Below are positions 41,149 to 49,532 of a stretch of DNA of 64,000 nucleotides, piece by piece (positions within the stretch are counted from its first letter, which is position 1; every line of letters starts with the position of its first letter). The DNA comes from Roseburia sp. CAG:10041_57. GTDB taxonomy: Bacteria; Bacillota; Clostridia; Lachnospirales; Lachnospiraceae. The notes below the pieces were generated by a model. It searched no databases. It was not told the DNA's origin and was given only the letters and a program-made list of their open reading frames with translations. A program made the position numbers and the translations under genes. The stretch spans positions 26,205-90,204 of the forward strand of contig MNTL01000049.1 of assembly GCA_001916965.1 (NCBI GenBank). The letters run 5' to 3'.

Positions 41149-42001
41149 TATCTTATTTTCAGGAAACGAAAAGGTTTTTGATGGCATGCTGACCTGTATG
41201 TTGTCGATATTTAAGAGAACGCAGACTACGGAACCCTTTCATTTTTATATTCTGACCATGGATGTGTCGCATATCAAGCCAGAATATACGGCGGTTACAC
41301 CCAGACAGGCTCTTTATCTGGAACAGGTGGCAAAAGAATATCATCCGGATAACTGTGTTACCAGATGTGATGTTTCTTCTTTATATGAAGAGGAATTTGC
41401 CAATTGCCCAAATGAACAGTGTTATTGCTCTCCTTATACGTTACTTCGCCTTTTTGCAGATAAGATGCCCCAGATACCGGATAAGCTGCTGTATCTGGAT
41501 GTAGATATTCTGTTCAACCGTGATATCACACTGTTATATGATATGGATATAGAGGGCTATGAGTATGCAGCAGCCAGAGACCATTATGGTAAATATCTGG
41601 TGTATTTTAATTATATCAATGCCGGTGTACTCCTTCTTAATATGAAAGAGATACGCCGTACAGGGTTATTTGAGAAGGCAAGAGAGCTTATTAAGACGAA
41701 GAAGCTGCCTTTTGCAGATCAGAGTGCGATATTCAGAAGCACTACAAGAAAGAAGATGCTGCCGCAGAGGTTCAACGATCAGAAGTTTCTGCATAAGCAT
41801 ACGGTAGTAAGGCATTTTTCCAGAAGATTATTCTATCTGCCGTATCCACATACTGCCAATATCAAGCAGTGGGATGTGACCAAAGTACACACGGTTTTTC
41901 ACTATGAACAGTTTGATGATGTTTTATATGAATATATATATTTGAAGAGAAAGTTCGAGAGAGAAAATGAAATTGGAGAAAGTCAAGGAGGTTACCAATG
42001 A
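41141..42001 (+). CDS. GT8-family glycosyltransferase
   Basis: A 286-residue glycosyltransferase family 8 protein, a retaining enzyme using UDP-sugars. The metal-binding motif is in YLDVDILFNRD near residue 117, followed by NYINAGVLLLNMKEIR and ADQSAIF, all typical of GT8 (LgtC-like). Its N-terminus starts with the strand INILFSGNEKVFDGML. It overlaps both neighbours (8 and 4 bases), so it is co-translated with a PlsC-like enzyme and a GT8-acyltransferase fusion. The likely product is an acylated cell-surface glycan or glycolipid. Confidence 0.88.
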   Translation: MINILFSGNEKVFDGMLTCMLSIFKRTQTTEPFHFYILTMDVSHIKPEYTAVTPRQALYLEQVAKEYHPDNCVTRCDVSSLYEEEFANCPNEQCYCSPYTLLRLFADKMPQIPDKLLYLDVDILFNRDITLLYDMDIEGYEYAAARDHYGKYLVYFNYINAGVLLLNMKEIRRTGLFEKARELIKTKKLPFADQSAIFRSTTRKKMLPQRFNDQKFLHKHTVVRHFSRRLFYLPYPHTANIKQWDVTKVHTVFHYEQFDDVLYEYIYLKRKFERENEIGESQGGYQ

Positions 42002-43842
42002 ATAGGAATACGATCATACCGATTTTCTTTGCCTGTGACAATCAATATACCAAGTACACCATGGTAGCAATGAAATCCATGATAGAGAATGCATCCAAGG
42101 AGTATACGTACCATATGCATATTCTTCACACAGATGTCAGTGCAGCTATGCAGGAAAGGGTCAAGGAGCTGGAAAATGCCAATACCCGGATTTATTTTGA
42201 TGATGTGACAGAGAGACTGGCTAAACTGGATGGAGAATTACCGGTCAGAGATTATTATTCACATACTACGTATTATCGTCTTTTTATCCCGGATATGTAT
42301 CCACAGTATGACAAGGCTATTTATATTGACAGTGATACCATTACAATAGGAGATATCTCCCAATTATATGAGCAGAATATTGACGGATATTATGTAGCAG
42401 GAGTCAGAGATCAGGTAGTTATTCAGGATGAGACCTTTGGAGAATATGTAGAGAAGGTGCTGGGGCTTGACAGGCATGCCTATTTCAATGCGGGAATGCT
42501 GTTGATGAATTGTAAGGTTTTCCGTGAGGAGAATTTATTACAGAAATTTATTCAGCTTCTGAATACCTATACTTTCGTAGTGGCGCAGGATCAGGACTAT
42601 CTTAATATCATCTGTAAGGATCAGGTATTATGGCTGGATGCATCATGGAATACAGAAGTATTTGGTGAGCTGCCCTGTAAGGAAGAGGATATTCAGATTC
42701 TTCATTATAATATGGCATCCAAGCCATGGCATTATGAAGGCTTCCGCTTATCCGAGCATTTCTGGAAATATGCACAGATGACTTCCTTCTATGAACAGAT
42801 CAGACAGGAGCTTGTTGACTATACAGAGGAAGATAAGGCAAAAGACAGATATTCAGGAGAACACCTGCTGGAGCTGGCATTACGTGAGATTCAGAATGAG
42901 AATAACTATCTGAATATGATGAAAAAGAGCAATCAGCAGTCAGCTGAGAGACTTGAGATTCTGGAGCGGATTGCAAGACTGGAGAGAGAAGGCCATTTTG
43001 ACATTGATGTAGAGAACGACCCGCCTTCAAGAACCCTGATGCCGGAAGAAGTGGAATATATTCATAAGACGCTGGGAGCGAAGCTTCGTAACCGCTATGC
43101 ACATAAGATGGGGCGCTGGTTCATGAACATGCTCATCCGCAGGAAACAGATGATCATTAAGGATGTCGTTGGAATCGAGAATTTTAAGAATCTGGAACAG
43201 GGTGCAATCATCACCTGTAATCATTTCAATGCCTTTGACAGCTTTGCAATCCAGGTGGCATATGACAGATCAGAGCATAAAGAGAGAAAGTTCTACCGTG
43301 TTATCAAAGAAGGCAATTATACAAGCTTTCCAGGCTTCTTTGGATATTTAATGCGCAACTGCAATACCTTGCCATTAAGTTCCAATTTTGCTACGATGAA
43401 GAAGTTTGTTAAGGCGGTAGATGAACTGTTGCAGGAAGGCAATTTTGTCCTTTTCTACCCGGAACAGAGTATGTGGTGGAATTACCGTAAGCCCAAGCCC
43501 TTAAAGAAGGGAGCTTATACCTTTGCAGTGAATAATCAGGTGCCGGTGCTGCCTTGTTTCATTACCATGCAGGACAGTAACCTTCTGGATCAGGATGGAT
43601 TCCCTATTCAGGAATACACCATCCACATCAGCAAACCGATATATCCTGATGCATCCCTGAAGCATTCTGAGAATGTGGAATCAATGCGCAGGGCAAATTA
43701 TGAAGTATGGAAAGAAATCTATGAGAAGACCTATGGTATTCCTCTGGAATACACCTGTGGTCCTGTAGATGAGAACGGACATCCGATCAATGCCATCATG
43801 CAGGCGTGTGATGAGCAGGAATACGCTAAAAAAGCAGAATAA
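41998..43842 (+). CDS. Fusion protein: GT8 glycosyltransferase plus PlsC-like acyltransferase
   Basis: A 614-residue two-domain enzyme. Residues 1-270 are a GT8 domain (IPIFFACDNQYTKYTMVAM, metal motif YIDSDTITIGDI, HAYFNAGMLLMNCKVF, AQDQDYLN). A charged coiled linker spans about 270-370. Residues 380-590 are a PlsC-type acyltransferase with canonical TCNHFNAFDSFA (NHX4D) and FYPEQSMWW. Joining a sugar transfer and an acyl transfer in one chain suggests sequential glycosylation and acylation of the same acceptor. It overlaps the upstream GT8 gene by four bases (ATGA) after AAGGAGG. The fusion looks unusual. Confidence 0.85.
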   Translation: MNRNTIIPIFFACDNQYTKYTMVAMKSMIENASKEYTYHMHILHTDVSAAMQERVKELENANTRIYFDDVTERLAKLDGELPVRDYYSHTTYYRLFIPDMYPQYDKAIYIDSDTITIGDISQLYEQNIDGYYVAGVRDQVVIQDETFGEYVEKVLGLDRHAYFNAGMLLMNCKVFREENLLQKFIQLLNTYTFVVAQDQDYLNIICKDQVLWLDASWNTEVFGELPCKEEDIQILHYNMASKPWHYEGFRLSEHFWKYAQMTSFYEQIRQELVDYTEEDKAKDRYSGEHLLELALREIQNENNYLNMMKKSNQQSAERLEILERIARLEREGHFDIDVENDPPSRTLMPEEVEYIHKTLGAKLRNRYAHKMGRWFMNMLIRRKQMIIKDVVGIENFKNLEQGAIITCNHFNAFDSFAIQVAYDRSEHKERKFYRVIKEGNYTSFPGFFGYLMRNCNTLPLSSNFATMKKFVKAVDELLQEGNFVLFYPEQSMWWNYRKPKPLKKGAYTFAVNNQVPVLPCFITMQDSNLLDQDGFPIQEYTIHISKPIYPDASLKHSENVESMRRANYEVWKEIYEKTYGIPLEYTCGPVDENGHPINAIMQACDEQEYAKKAE

Positions 43843-43897
43843 GATTCACACAATCCGTCTAAACTATGGATAACAACCAACATAAGGAGGCGGATAT

Positions 43898-44959
43898 ATG
43901 GCAGTGAATCAGACAATGGGCAGGGCTAGCATATCTTATGGCAGCCCTGTTTTTATTAAGGCAAGTGGTTCTGTTGTAGGGCAGATGGAATCGGAAGGAC
44001 CCCTGGGCAGTTATTTTGATAAAGTAGGAACGGATAAGGATGATCTGTTTGGCGCGGACTCCTGGGAAAAGGCAGAAAGTGCCTTACAGAAGGAAGCAGT
44101 CGGCATAACGCTGCAAAAGGCAGGCATAAAAGCTGAAGATATCAGGTATTTATTTGCAGGTGATCTGCTGGGACAGAATATTGCCAGCTCTTTTGGCGTT
44201 ATGGACTATGAGATTCCCCTGTTTGGACTGTATGGAGCATGTTCGACCTGTGGCGAGTCCCTGTGTCTTGGCAGTATGGCAGTGGCAGCAGGGTACGCAT
44301 CTTCTGTCATGTGTCTGACATCCAGTCATTATGCCAGCGCACAGAAGGAATTTCGCTATCCTTTGGAATATGGAGGACAAAGACCCCTGTACGCAACGTG
44401 GACTGTTACGGGAAGTGCTGCTTTTATTCTACAGCCTCAGGGGCTTCCAAAAGAGGAAGAGATAGCATCTGCATATTCGAGAAAAATTGCAATCACTGGG
44501 ATTACTCCTGGTAAGATCATGGACTATGGTATCAGGGATTCTTTCAATATGGGATGTGCCATGGCACCGGCGGCTTGCGATGCAATTCTGACAAATCTGC
44601 GTGACTTTAACAGACAGTCCAGGGATTATGATGCAATTATTACAGGAGATCTTGGAAATGTGGGCAAGGATGCCCTTTTTAAACTGTTAGAAGAACAGAA
44701 GGTGGATATCAGCGACAGATACTATGATTGCGGAATGTTAATGTATGATACACAGAAGCAGGATGTCCATGCAGGAGGAAGTGGCTGTGGCTGCTCCGCC
44801 ACAGTGCTGTCAGCATATTTGCTGCATAAGATAGAAGCGGGAGAATGGAACCGGATTCTATTTGTCCCCACCGGGGCGTTATTGAATAAGACATCTTTTA
44901 ATGAAGGACAGAATGTTCCCGGCATCGCCCATGGAGTTGTCATAGAAGCAATCGCATAA
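43898..44959 (+). CDS. spoVAD: Stage V sporulation protein AD
   Basis: A 353-residue thiolase-fold protein of the SpoVAD family, which binds dipicolinic acid for uptake into the forespore. Landmarks are ISYGSPVFIKASGSVVGQ, GPLGSYFDKV, GDLLGQNIASSFG, GACSTCGES, TSSHYASAQKEFRYPLEYGG and GSGCGCSATVLSAYLLHKI. In most spore formers it lies in a spoVAC-AD-AE operon; here it stands alone between the acyltransferase locus and a terminator. Its presence implies a sporulating lineage. AAGGAGG precedes the ATG. Confidence 0.95.
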   Translation: MAVNQTMGRASISYGSPVFIKASGSVVGQMESEGPLGSYFDKVGTDKDDLFGADSWEKAESALQKEAVGITLQKAGIKAEDIRYLFAGDLLGQNIASSFGVMDYEIPLFGLYGACSTCGESLCLGSMAVAAGYASSVMCLTSSHYASAQKEFRYPLEYGGQRPLYATWTVTGSAAFILQPQGLPKEEEIASAYSRKIAITGITPGKIMDYGIRDSFNMGCAMAPAACDAILTNLRDFNRQSRDYDAIITGDLGNVGKDALFKLLEEQKVDISDRYYDCGMLMYDTQKQDVHAGGSGCGCSATVLSAYLLHKIEAGEWNRILFVPTGALLNKTSFNEGQNVPGIAHGVVIEAIA

Positions 44960-44961
44960 AG

Positions 44962-45004
44962 AAAAGCACAGTCAGAGGCTCCGGAGGCTTGACTGTGCTT
45001 TTTA
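44962..45004 (+). terminator. Rho-independent terminator of spoVAD
   Basis: AAAAGCACAGTCA pairs with TGACTGTGCTTTT around a 15-base loop that itself pairs in part (CTCCGGAG). Confidence 0.88.
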
Positions 45005-45112
45005 TATTCATTGAAAAAACAGACTCTGTTATGTGGAAAGCACATACAGTCATTTGTTTTGGGAAGCTGTATGCATAAAAAAGCAGGGGTTACGCATATA
45101 TGGTTATGTTAA

Positions 45113-45184
45113 CTGCAGGTGCTTTCTGTAAGCGGCTTGAACCAGGCTGCATGGAAGGGTGGTCGCAGAGGCACAAACCTGCAT
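45113..45184 (+). ncRNA. Possible structured RNA, unidentified
   Basis: TGCAGGT near 45113 pairs with ACCTGCA near 45178. Inside it GTGC pairs with GCAC and TCTG with CAGA, leaving an apical part with CTTGAACCAGG and ATGGAAGGG. The nested arms suggest a folded RNA with a GGAA loop, vaguely like a signal-recognition-particle hairpin. The invariant SRP bases are not all present, and no promoter or terminator is clear. It lies directly beyond the small minus-strand genes and could instead be their 3' region. Confidence 0.25.
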
Positions 45185-45216
45185 CAGAAGAACTGTTTCC
45201 ATACAATGATTACTTA

Positions 45217-45360
45217 TCAGCTGTATAAGGATACGTGGTATTTGGTGGTACGAAAGATTTTATATGCAATCGTTCCAATCAAAGACACTACAATATACAG
45301 AGTGGATAAAGCACCTACGCTTCCACCGATAATAATCAATAATAACAAGCCGATATTCAT
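45217..45360 (-). CDS. Small membrane protein, 47 aa
   Basis: MNIGLLLLIIIGGSVGALST opens a 47-residue protein with one or two hydrophobic segments (up to about residue 32) and a basic C-terminal tail (YKIFRTTKYH). GGAG lies about nine bases before its ATG. The ATG overlaps the stop of the upstream small frame (ATGA), which is strong evidence that both are genes. It is too short for a family assignment. Confidence 0.6.
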   Translation of the reverse strand: MNIGLLLLIIIGGSVGALSTLYIVVSLIGTIAYKIFRTTKYHVSLYS

Positions 45361-45485
45361 TTTAATCTATCTCCTTCATTCGTTCTATTGTCAGAATCCT
45401 GACCATGATTCTCAAGCCACCAGACCCAGATGCCGGCAGCAGCTGCGATAATTGCCATAACGGCAAATGCAATATTTTCAAACAT
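45357..45485 (-). CDS. Small membrane protein, 42 aa
   Basis: MFENIAFAVMAIIAAAAGIW begins a 42-residue peptide with one transmembrane segment followed by an acidic/polar tail (LENHGQDSDNRTNEGD). AAAGGA lies about eight bases upstream. It overlaps the 47-aa gene by four bases. The pair resembles coupled small membrane subunits or regulators. The function is unknown. Confidence 0.6.
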   Translation of the reverse strand: MFENIAFAVMAIIAAAAGIWVWWLENHGQDSDNRTNEGDRLK

Positions 45486-45514
45486 AATATAGTATCCTTT
45501 CTGCTATGATTCTG

Positions 45515-45559
45515 AAAAAGGGTACAAAAACCAAAGGGTAGTCAATGTACCCTTAAAAA
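45515..45559. terminator. Hairpin between the exported protein gene and the small membrane genes
   Basis: AAGGGTACA (45518-45526) pairs with TGTACCCTT (45546-45554), with A/T runs on both sides. It would terminate minus-strand transcription after the 136-aa gene. Confidence 0.6.
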
Positions 45560-45571
45560 TATACGTTTGAA

Positions 45572-45982
45572 TTATGCCGCTGCTTTCTTGCCATCTTTGT
45601 GATGGATGTAGTCAACAATCACGGAAGTGCTGTGTGATGCAGAACCGTAGACGGGTGACAACACAATAGAAGTATGTGGAAATGTCTGCAGCAGAATGTC
45701 TGCAGATAACAGGCTGACATCAGTCCCTCTGCCTGTTCTGGAATTGTTACGACGTGCGTTCAGCTGAATACTGTTACCGACAGGCCTGCCTATGGATTCT
45801 TCCATATAAATCTGTCTGGATAAAGATGTATTCTGTGAAGAACGTAACGTGGAATCTGCCTGTGAGACTAACTGGTACGCCAAAGAGGAATCTGCTTCAA
45901 TATTCTCAAAGCACATCCCAAGGAACAGCATGGATAGAATTAGGATAAAGCATATGCTTTTATGCTGCTTTCTACTGTTCAT
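45572..45982 (-). CDS. Exported protein of unknown function, 136 aa
   Basis: The first 27 residues (MNSRKQHKSICFILILSMLF...) form a signal peptide, possibly with a membrane anchor. The rest is Ser/Thr- and Arg-rich (LSRQIYMEESIGRPVGNSI, then NSRTGRGTD) and ends HHKDGKKAAA. The ATG at 45982 has AGAGG six bases upstream on the minus strand; upstream in-frame ATGs at 46024 and near 46003 lack this. I do not recognise a family. It may belong with the two small membrane genes further along the same strand. Confidence 0.55.
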   Translation of the reverse strand: MNSRKQHKSICFILILSMLFLGMCFENIEADSSLAYQLVSQADSTLRSSQNTSLSRQIYMEESIGRPVGNSIQLNARRNNSRTGRGTDVSLLSADILLQTFPHTSIVLSPVYGSASHSTSVIVDYIHHKDGKKAAA

Positions 45983-46102
45983 AGCACACCTCTTATGTAA
46001 CATACTGCAAATTCTATTTTGCATTGTAGCAGATGCTTTTACAATTTACAAGCGTTGTTTTAACAATGCAATTGGGAAGAAGCCGGATTTCTGCTTTTTT
46101 CC

Positions 46103-46131
46103 TTGACAATATATAAAAAATGCGTTATCCT
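46103..46131 (+). promoter_or_regulatory. Promoter of the aldolase-dapF unit
   Basis: TTGACA (46103-46108), 17 bases, TATCCT (46126-46131). Confidence 0.7.
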
Positions 46132-46196
46132 ATCCATAGTTAATTTAATGGTTTAAAGCGTTGAATCACGAAAAACGCAGATGGGAGGAAAAAATA

Positions 46197-47180
46197 ATGG
46201 GTCGTGACAGACAGGGAACATTGGTATCTTACCGTCCCGATATCAAGGTTTTGGATTGTACATTAAGAGATGGTGGTCTGGTGAACAATTTCGCCTTTTC
46301 TGATGAATTTGTAAGAGATCTGTATCTTGCTAACATCAAGGCAGGCGTTGACTATATGGAGTTTGGATATAAGGCATCTAAGGAGATCTTTGACCCGGAG
46401 AAGTTCGGCAAGTGGAAGTTCTGTAATGAGAAGGACATCCGCAATATCGTTGGAGACAATAAGACGGACATGAAGATATCTGTAATGGCAGATGTCGGAA
46501 GGACAGATTTTAAGAAGGATATCCTGAACAGAAAAGACAGCGTAATCGACCTGGTGCGTGTTGCCACATACATCAACACAATCCCGGCAGCAATTGAGAT
46601 GTTGGAAGACGCCAAGAAAAAGGGCTATGAGACTACAGTTAATATCATGGCAGTATCAAAGGTCAATGAGGATGATCTGGAGACAGGATTGGAATTACTG
46701 GCACAGAGCAGTGTTGATGTCATTTATCTGGTAGACAGCTTCGGTGCTTTTTATCCGGAACAGATTGAGAGGCTTAGTGACAAATACCTTAATGTAGCAG
46801 CCAAGTACAATAAGAAAGTGGGTATTCATGCCCATAATAATCAGCAGCTTGCTTTTGCCAACACGATAGAAGCACTGTCCATGGGCGTAAGCTATCTGGA
46901 TGCGACAGTCAGCGGTATGGGAAGAGGAGCCGGTAACTGCTACATGGAGCTTCTTCTGAGCTTCCTTAGAAATCCAAGATACAACAAGCTGGCAGTCATG
47001 AGCTTCGTAGAGAAGCATATGCTTAAGTTAAAAGAGGAAGGTGCAGTATGGGGATATGATATTCCATATCTTCTGACAGGGACGCTTAACAGCCATCCTT
47101 CTTCTGCGATTAACTTTATCAAAGAGAACAGAACGGATTATGCAATGTTCTATCAGGAGCTGATTGATAATACGTTATAA
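46197..47180 (+). CDS. HMGL-like aldolase-domain protein
   Basis: A 327-residue barrel of the HMG-CoA lyase/isopropylmalate synthase superfamily, closest in look to 4-hydroxy-2-oxovalerate aldolases. VLDCTLRDGGLVNNF near residue 17 carries the metal-binding Asp and catalytic Arg. GIHAHNNQQLAFANTIEAL holds the metal His pair, and VSGMGRGAGNCYMELLL follows. It cleaves or condenses an acyl-type substrate that cannot be named. GGGAGGAAA precedes ATG 46197; an in-frame TTG at 46161 is less likely. dapF follows after 29 bases, possibly in the same transcript. Confidence 0.85.
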   Translation: MGRDRQGTLVSYRPDIKVLDCTLRDGGLVNNFAFSDEFVRDLYLANIKAGVDYMEFGYKASKEIFDPEKFGKWKFCNEKDIRNIVGDNKTDMKISVMADVGRTDFKKDILNRKDSVIDLVRVATYINTIPAAIEMLEDAKKKGYETTVNIMAVSKVNEDDLETGLELLAQSSVDVIYLVDSFGAFYPEQIERLSDKYLNVAAKYNKKVGIHAHNNQQLAFANTIEALSMGVSYLDATVSGMGRGAGNCYMELLLSFLRNPRYNKLAVMSFVEKHMLKLKEEGAVWGYDIPYLLTGTLNSHPSSAINFIKENRTDYAMFYQELIDNTL

Positions 47181-47209
47181 ATTTGCAGGATTGCGAAAAG
47201 GGATGAATT

Positions 47210-48052
47210 ATGAAATTTACAAAAATGCAGGGTTGTGGGAATGATTATGTATATGTAAATGGTATGGAGGAGAAGATTCCACCAGAGAAGAAGCCGGAGC
47301 TGGTAAGAAGGCTTAGCGACAGGCACTTCGGTATTGGCGGTGACGGTGTCATTTTTATCAATGCATCAACTCATGCGGATTTTGAGATGGAGATGTATAA
47401 TGCAGATGGAACAAGAGCGCAGATGTGTGGAAATGGCATCCGCTGTGTTGCCAAATATGTGTATGATAATCATTTAACAGATAAGACCAATCTGAGTATT
47501 GAGAGCTTTGGCAAGATAAAATACATAGACCTGACGCTGAGAGAAGATGGTAAGGTATCTATGGTGAAGGTCAACATGGGAGCACCGATTCTGAAGGCGG
47601 CAGAAGTTCCTGTGATATCTGACAATGAGCAGGTTGTGGATGAAGAGATAGAGGTAGAAGGCAAGATCTACCGAATGACCTGCGTATCCATGGGCAATCC
47701 ACATGCGGTAGTATTTATGGATGATGTGGCTCATCTGGATATAGAGAAGATTGGTCCTTATTTTGAGAATCATAAGAGATTCCCGGAGAGAACGAATACA
47801 GAGTTTGTCCATGTAATTGATGACAGTCATGTGGAAATGCGTGTATGGGAGAGAGGGACAGGCGAAACACTGGCATGTGGAACCGGCTGCTGTGCGACTA
47901 CCGTAGCGTGCGTGATAAATGGTTTGACGAAACACACAGTTGCTGTTAAACTATTAGGTGGCGAATTGTCATGCGAATGGGATACAGAAGCGAATCTTGT
48001 TTATATGACGGGTCCGGCTGTTTCCGTATTCAATGGCGAAATTGAGATTTAA
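47210..48052 (+). CDS. dapF: Diaminopimelate epimerase
   Basis: A 280-residue cofactor-free epimerase converting LL- to meso-diaminopimelate for lysine and peptidoglycan. Both active-site cysteines are in view: AQMCGNGIRC near residue 74 and LACGTGCCATTVA near 224. The start FTKMQGCGNDYVYV is typical. AAAGGGATG lies before the ATG. It follows the aldolase gene closely and ends with a weak terminator at 48059. Confidence 0.96.
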   Translation: MKFTKMQGCGNDYVYVNGMEEKIPPEKKPELVRRLSDRHFGIGGDGVIFINASTHADFEMEMYNADGTRAQMCGNGIRCVAKYVYDNHLTDKTNLSIESFGKIKYIDLTLREDGKVSMVKVNMGAPILKAAEVPVISDNEQVVDEEIEVEGKIYRMTCVSMGNPHAVVFMDDVAHLDIEKIGPYFENHKRFPERTNTEFVHVIDDSHVEMRVWERGTGETLACGTGCCATTVACVINGLTKHTVAVKLLGGELSCEWDTEANLVYMTGPAVSVFNGEIEI

Positions 48053-48058
48053 ATCAGG

Positions 48059-48086
48059 AAAGAGTCTTGTATAAAGGCTCTTTTTT
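48059..48086 (+). terminator. Terminator after dapF
   Basis: AAAGAGTC and GGCTCTTT flank a nine-base loop and are followed by T. The next ribosome site (TTTGGAGG) begins immediately, so read-through or attenuation is possible. Confidence 0.6.
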
Positions 48087-48101
48087 AGTTTGGAGGATGT
48101 T

Positions 48102-49511
48102 ATGCTTTTCCCGAGTGAAGTATTTTTGTTTGTATTTCTGCCGGTGGTATTGGGAGTATATTATCTGCTTCTGCGCAAAACGAAGCATTTGAAGAATATA
48201 TTCCTGTTAGCAGCCAGCTTATTCTTCTATGCATGGGGAGAACCTCAGAATGTATGGCTGATGGTAGGTGTGATTCTGTTCAACTGGTTCTTCGGAATCC
48301 TTGTGGACAAGGTCAGAGATCATAAAGTTCCTGTAAGGATATTGATGACTGTTATGGTATTGACCAATGTTGGAATACTTGGCTGGTATAAATACAGTGA
48401 GTTTGTCATGTTACAGGTGAACCGTTTCCTGCACACGGAGTTTACCGTGCCGGATGTTACACTGCCTATCGGTATCTCTTTCTTTACTTTCCAGGCGATG
48501 TCCTATGTGATTGATGTATACAGGGGACATGGCAAGGTGCAGAAGAATCCGTTGCAGGTAGGTCTGTATATATCCCTGTTCCCACAGTTGATCGCAGGTC
48601 CTATTGTCCGTTATGAGACAATTGCAGACCAGATCGAGAATAGAGTAGAGAATCTGGCTGATTTCAATGCCGGTGTGACCCGCTTTTGTATTGGTCTTGG
48701 TAAGAAAGTATTGATTGCCAACAATATGGCACTGATTGCAGATAATGCATTTGGGCTGATCATCAATAATGAATTTCAGGCATCAGTAGGTATGGCATGG
48801 TTAGGTGCTATCGCTTACACATTACAGATTTTCTTTGATTTCAGCGGATATTCTGATATGGCGATTGGTTTAGGTCAGATGTTTGGGTTCCATTTCGAAG
48901 AGAACTTCAAGTATCCATATATATCCAGTACAGTATCTGAATTCTGGAGAAGATGGCATATCTCGCTGCAGACATGGTTCAGGGATTATGTATATTTCCC
49001 ATTGGGAGGCAGCAGAGTGTCCAAGCCCCGTCTGGTGCTGAATCTGTTCGTTGTATGGGCGCTGACCGGTATCTGGCATGGTGCGAACTGGACATTCCTG
49101 GCATGGGGATTGTTATATTTTGTATTGTTGACTTTTGAGAAATTATCAGGACTTGGCAAGAAGAATTACTGGTGGGGACATATCTATACTATGGTATTTG
49201 TCATCATTGGATGGGTTATCTTCCGCTCTACAGGCATGGGAACAGCGATGCTCTATATCAAGGCAATGTTTGGCATCGGAGCAAAAGGCTTTATGGACAA
49301 GGCAGTGTGGGCATATATCGCCCAGAACTGGATCTGGTTTGTCTTTGCCCTGATAGGCTGTGCACCAATCATGCCAAGGATTGATGAGAAGCTTGGTAAA
49401 TATAAGGCATGGAACATCGTATATGCAGTCGGTATTGTGGTCATTCTTGTGGTGTCGGTTTCCTTTATCAGCAACAATGCTTACAATCCGTTCATTTATT
49501 TTAATTTCTAG
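48102..49511 (+). CDS. MBOAT-family O-acyltransferase (AlgI/DltB-like)
   Basis: A 469-residue polytopic membrane protein of the MBOAT family. Landmarks are LPIGISFFTFQAMSYVIDVY, FPQLIAGPIVRYETI, FFDFSGYSDMAIGLGQMFGF, YISSTVSEFWRRWHISLQTW and the catalytic His in TGIWHGANWTFLAWG. It passes acyl groups, usually acetyl, across the membrane for polysaccharide O-acetylation. ATG 48102 follows TTTGGAGG. The next gene encodes an AlgJ/AlgX-like extracytoplasmic partner, so the two form an O-acetylation module for an unidentified surface glycan. Confidence 0.93.
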   Translation: MLFPSEVFLFVFLPVVLGVYYLLLRKTKHLKNIFLLAASLFFYAWGEPQNVWLMVGVILFNWFFGILVDKVRDHKVPVRILMTVMVLTNVGILGWYKYSEFVMLQVNRFLHTEFTVPDVTLPIGISFFTFQAMSYVIDVYRGHGKVQKNPLQVGLYISLFPQLIAGPIVRYETIADQIENRVENLADFNAGVTRFCIGLGKKVLIANNMALIADNAFGLIINNEFQASVGMAWLGAIAYTLQIFFDFSGYSDMAIGLGQMFGFHFEENFKYPYISSTVSEFWRRWHISLQTWFRDYVYFPLGGSRVSKPRLVLNLFVVWALTGIWHGANWTFLAWGLLYFVLLTFEKLSGLGKKNYWWGHIYTMVFVIIGWVIFRSTGMGTAMLYIKAMFGIGAKGFMDKAVWAYIAQNWIWFVFALIGCAPIMPRIDEKLGKYKAWNIVYAVGIVVILVVSVSFISNNAYNPFIYFNF

Positions 49512-49532
49512 GAAAGGGTATGGACACAGGCT

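Noticed and set aside
43832..43897. A sigma-G promoter in front of spoVAD
   Set aside because: GAATA-like words occur, but no matching -10 element at the right spacing was found.
45113..45184. Identification as the SRP (4.5S) RNA
   Set aside because: The GAACCAGG and GGAAGG words are suggestive, but the invariant AGCAG side of the loop and the CAGG-GGAA spacing do not match.
45113..45184. Identification as a c-di-GMP-I riboswitch
   Set aside because: GGTGG-CGCA-AG resembles part of the motif, but the GCACAGGGCAAACC half is missing.
45119..45451. 110-aa plus-strand frame
   Set aside because: It overlaps the two coupled minus-strand small membrane genes, which have better starts and ribosome sites; no domain was seen.
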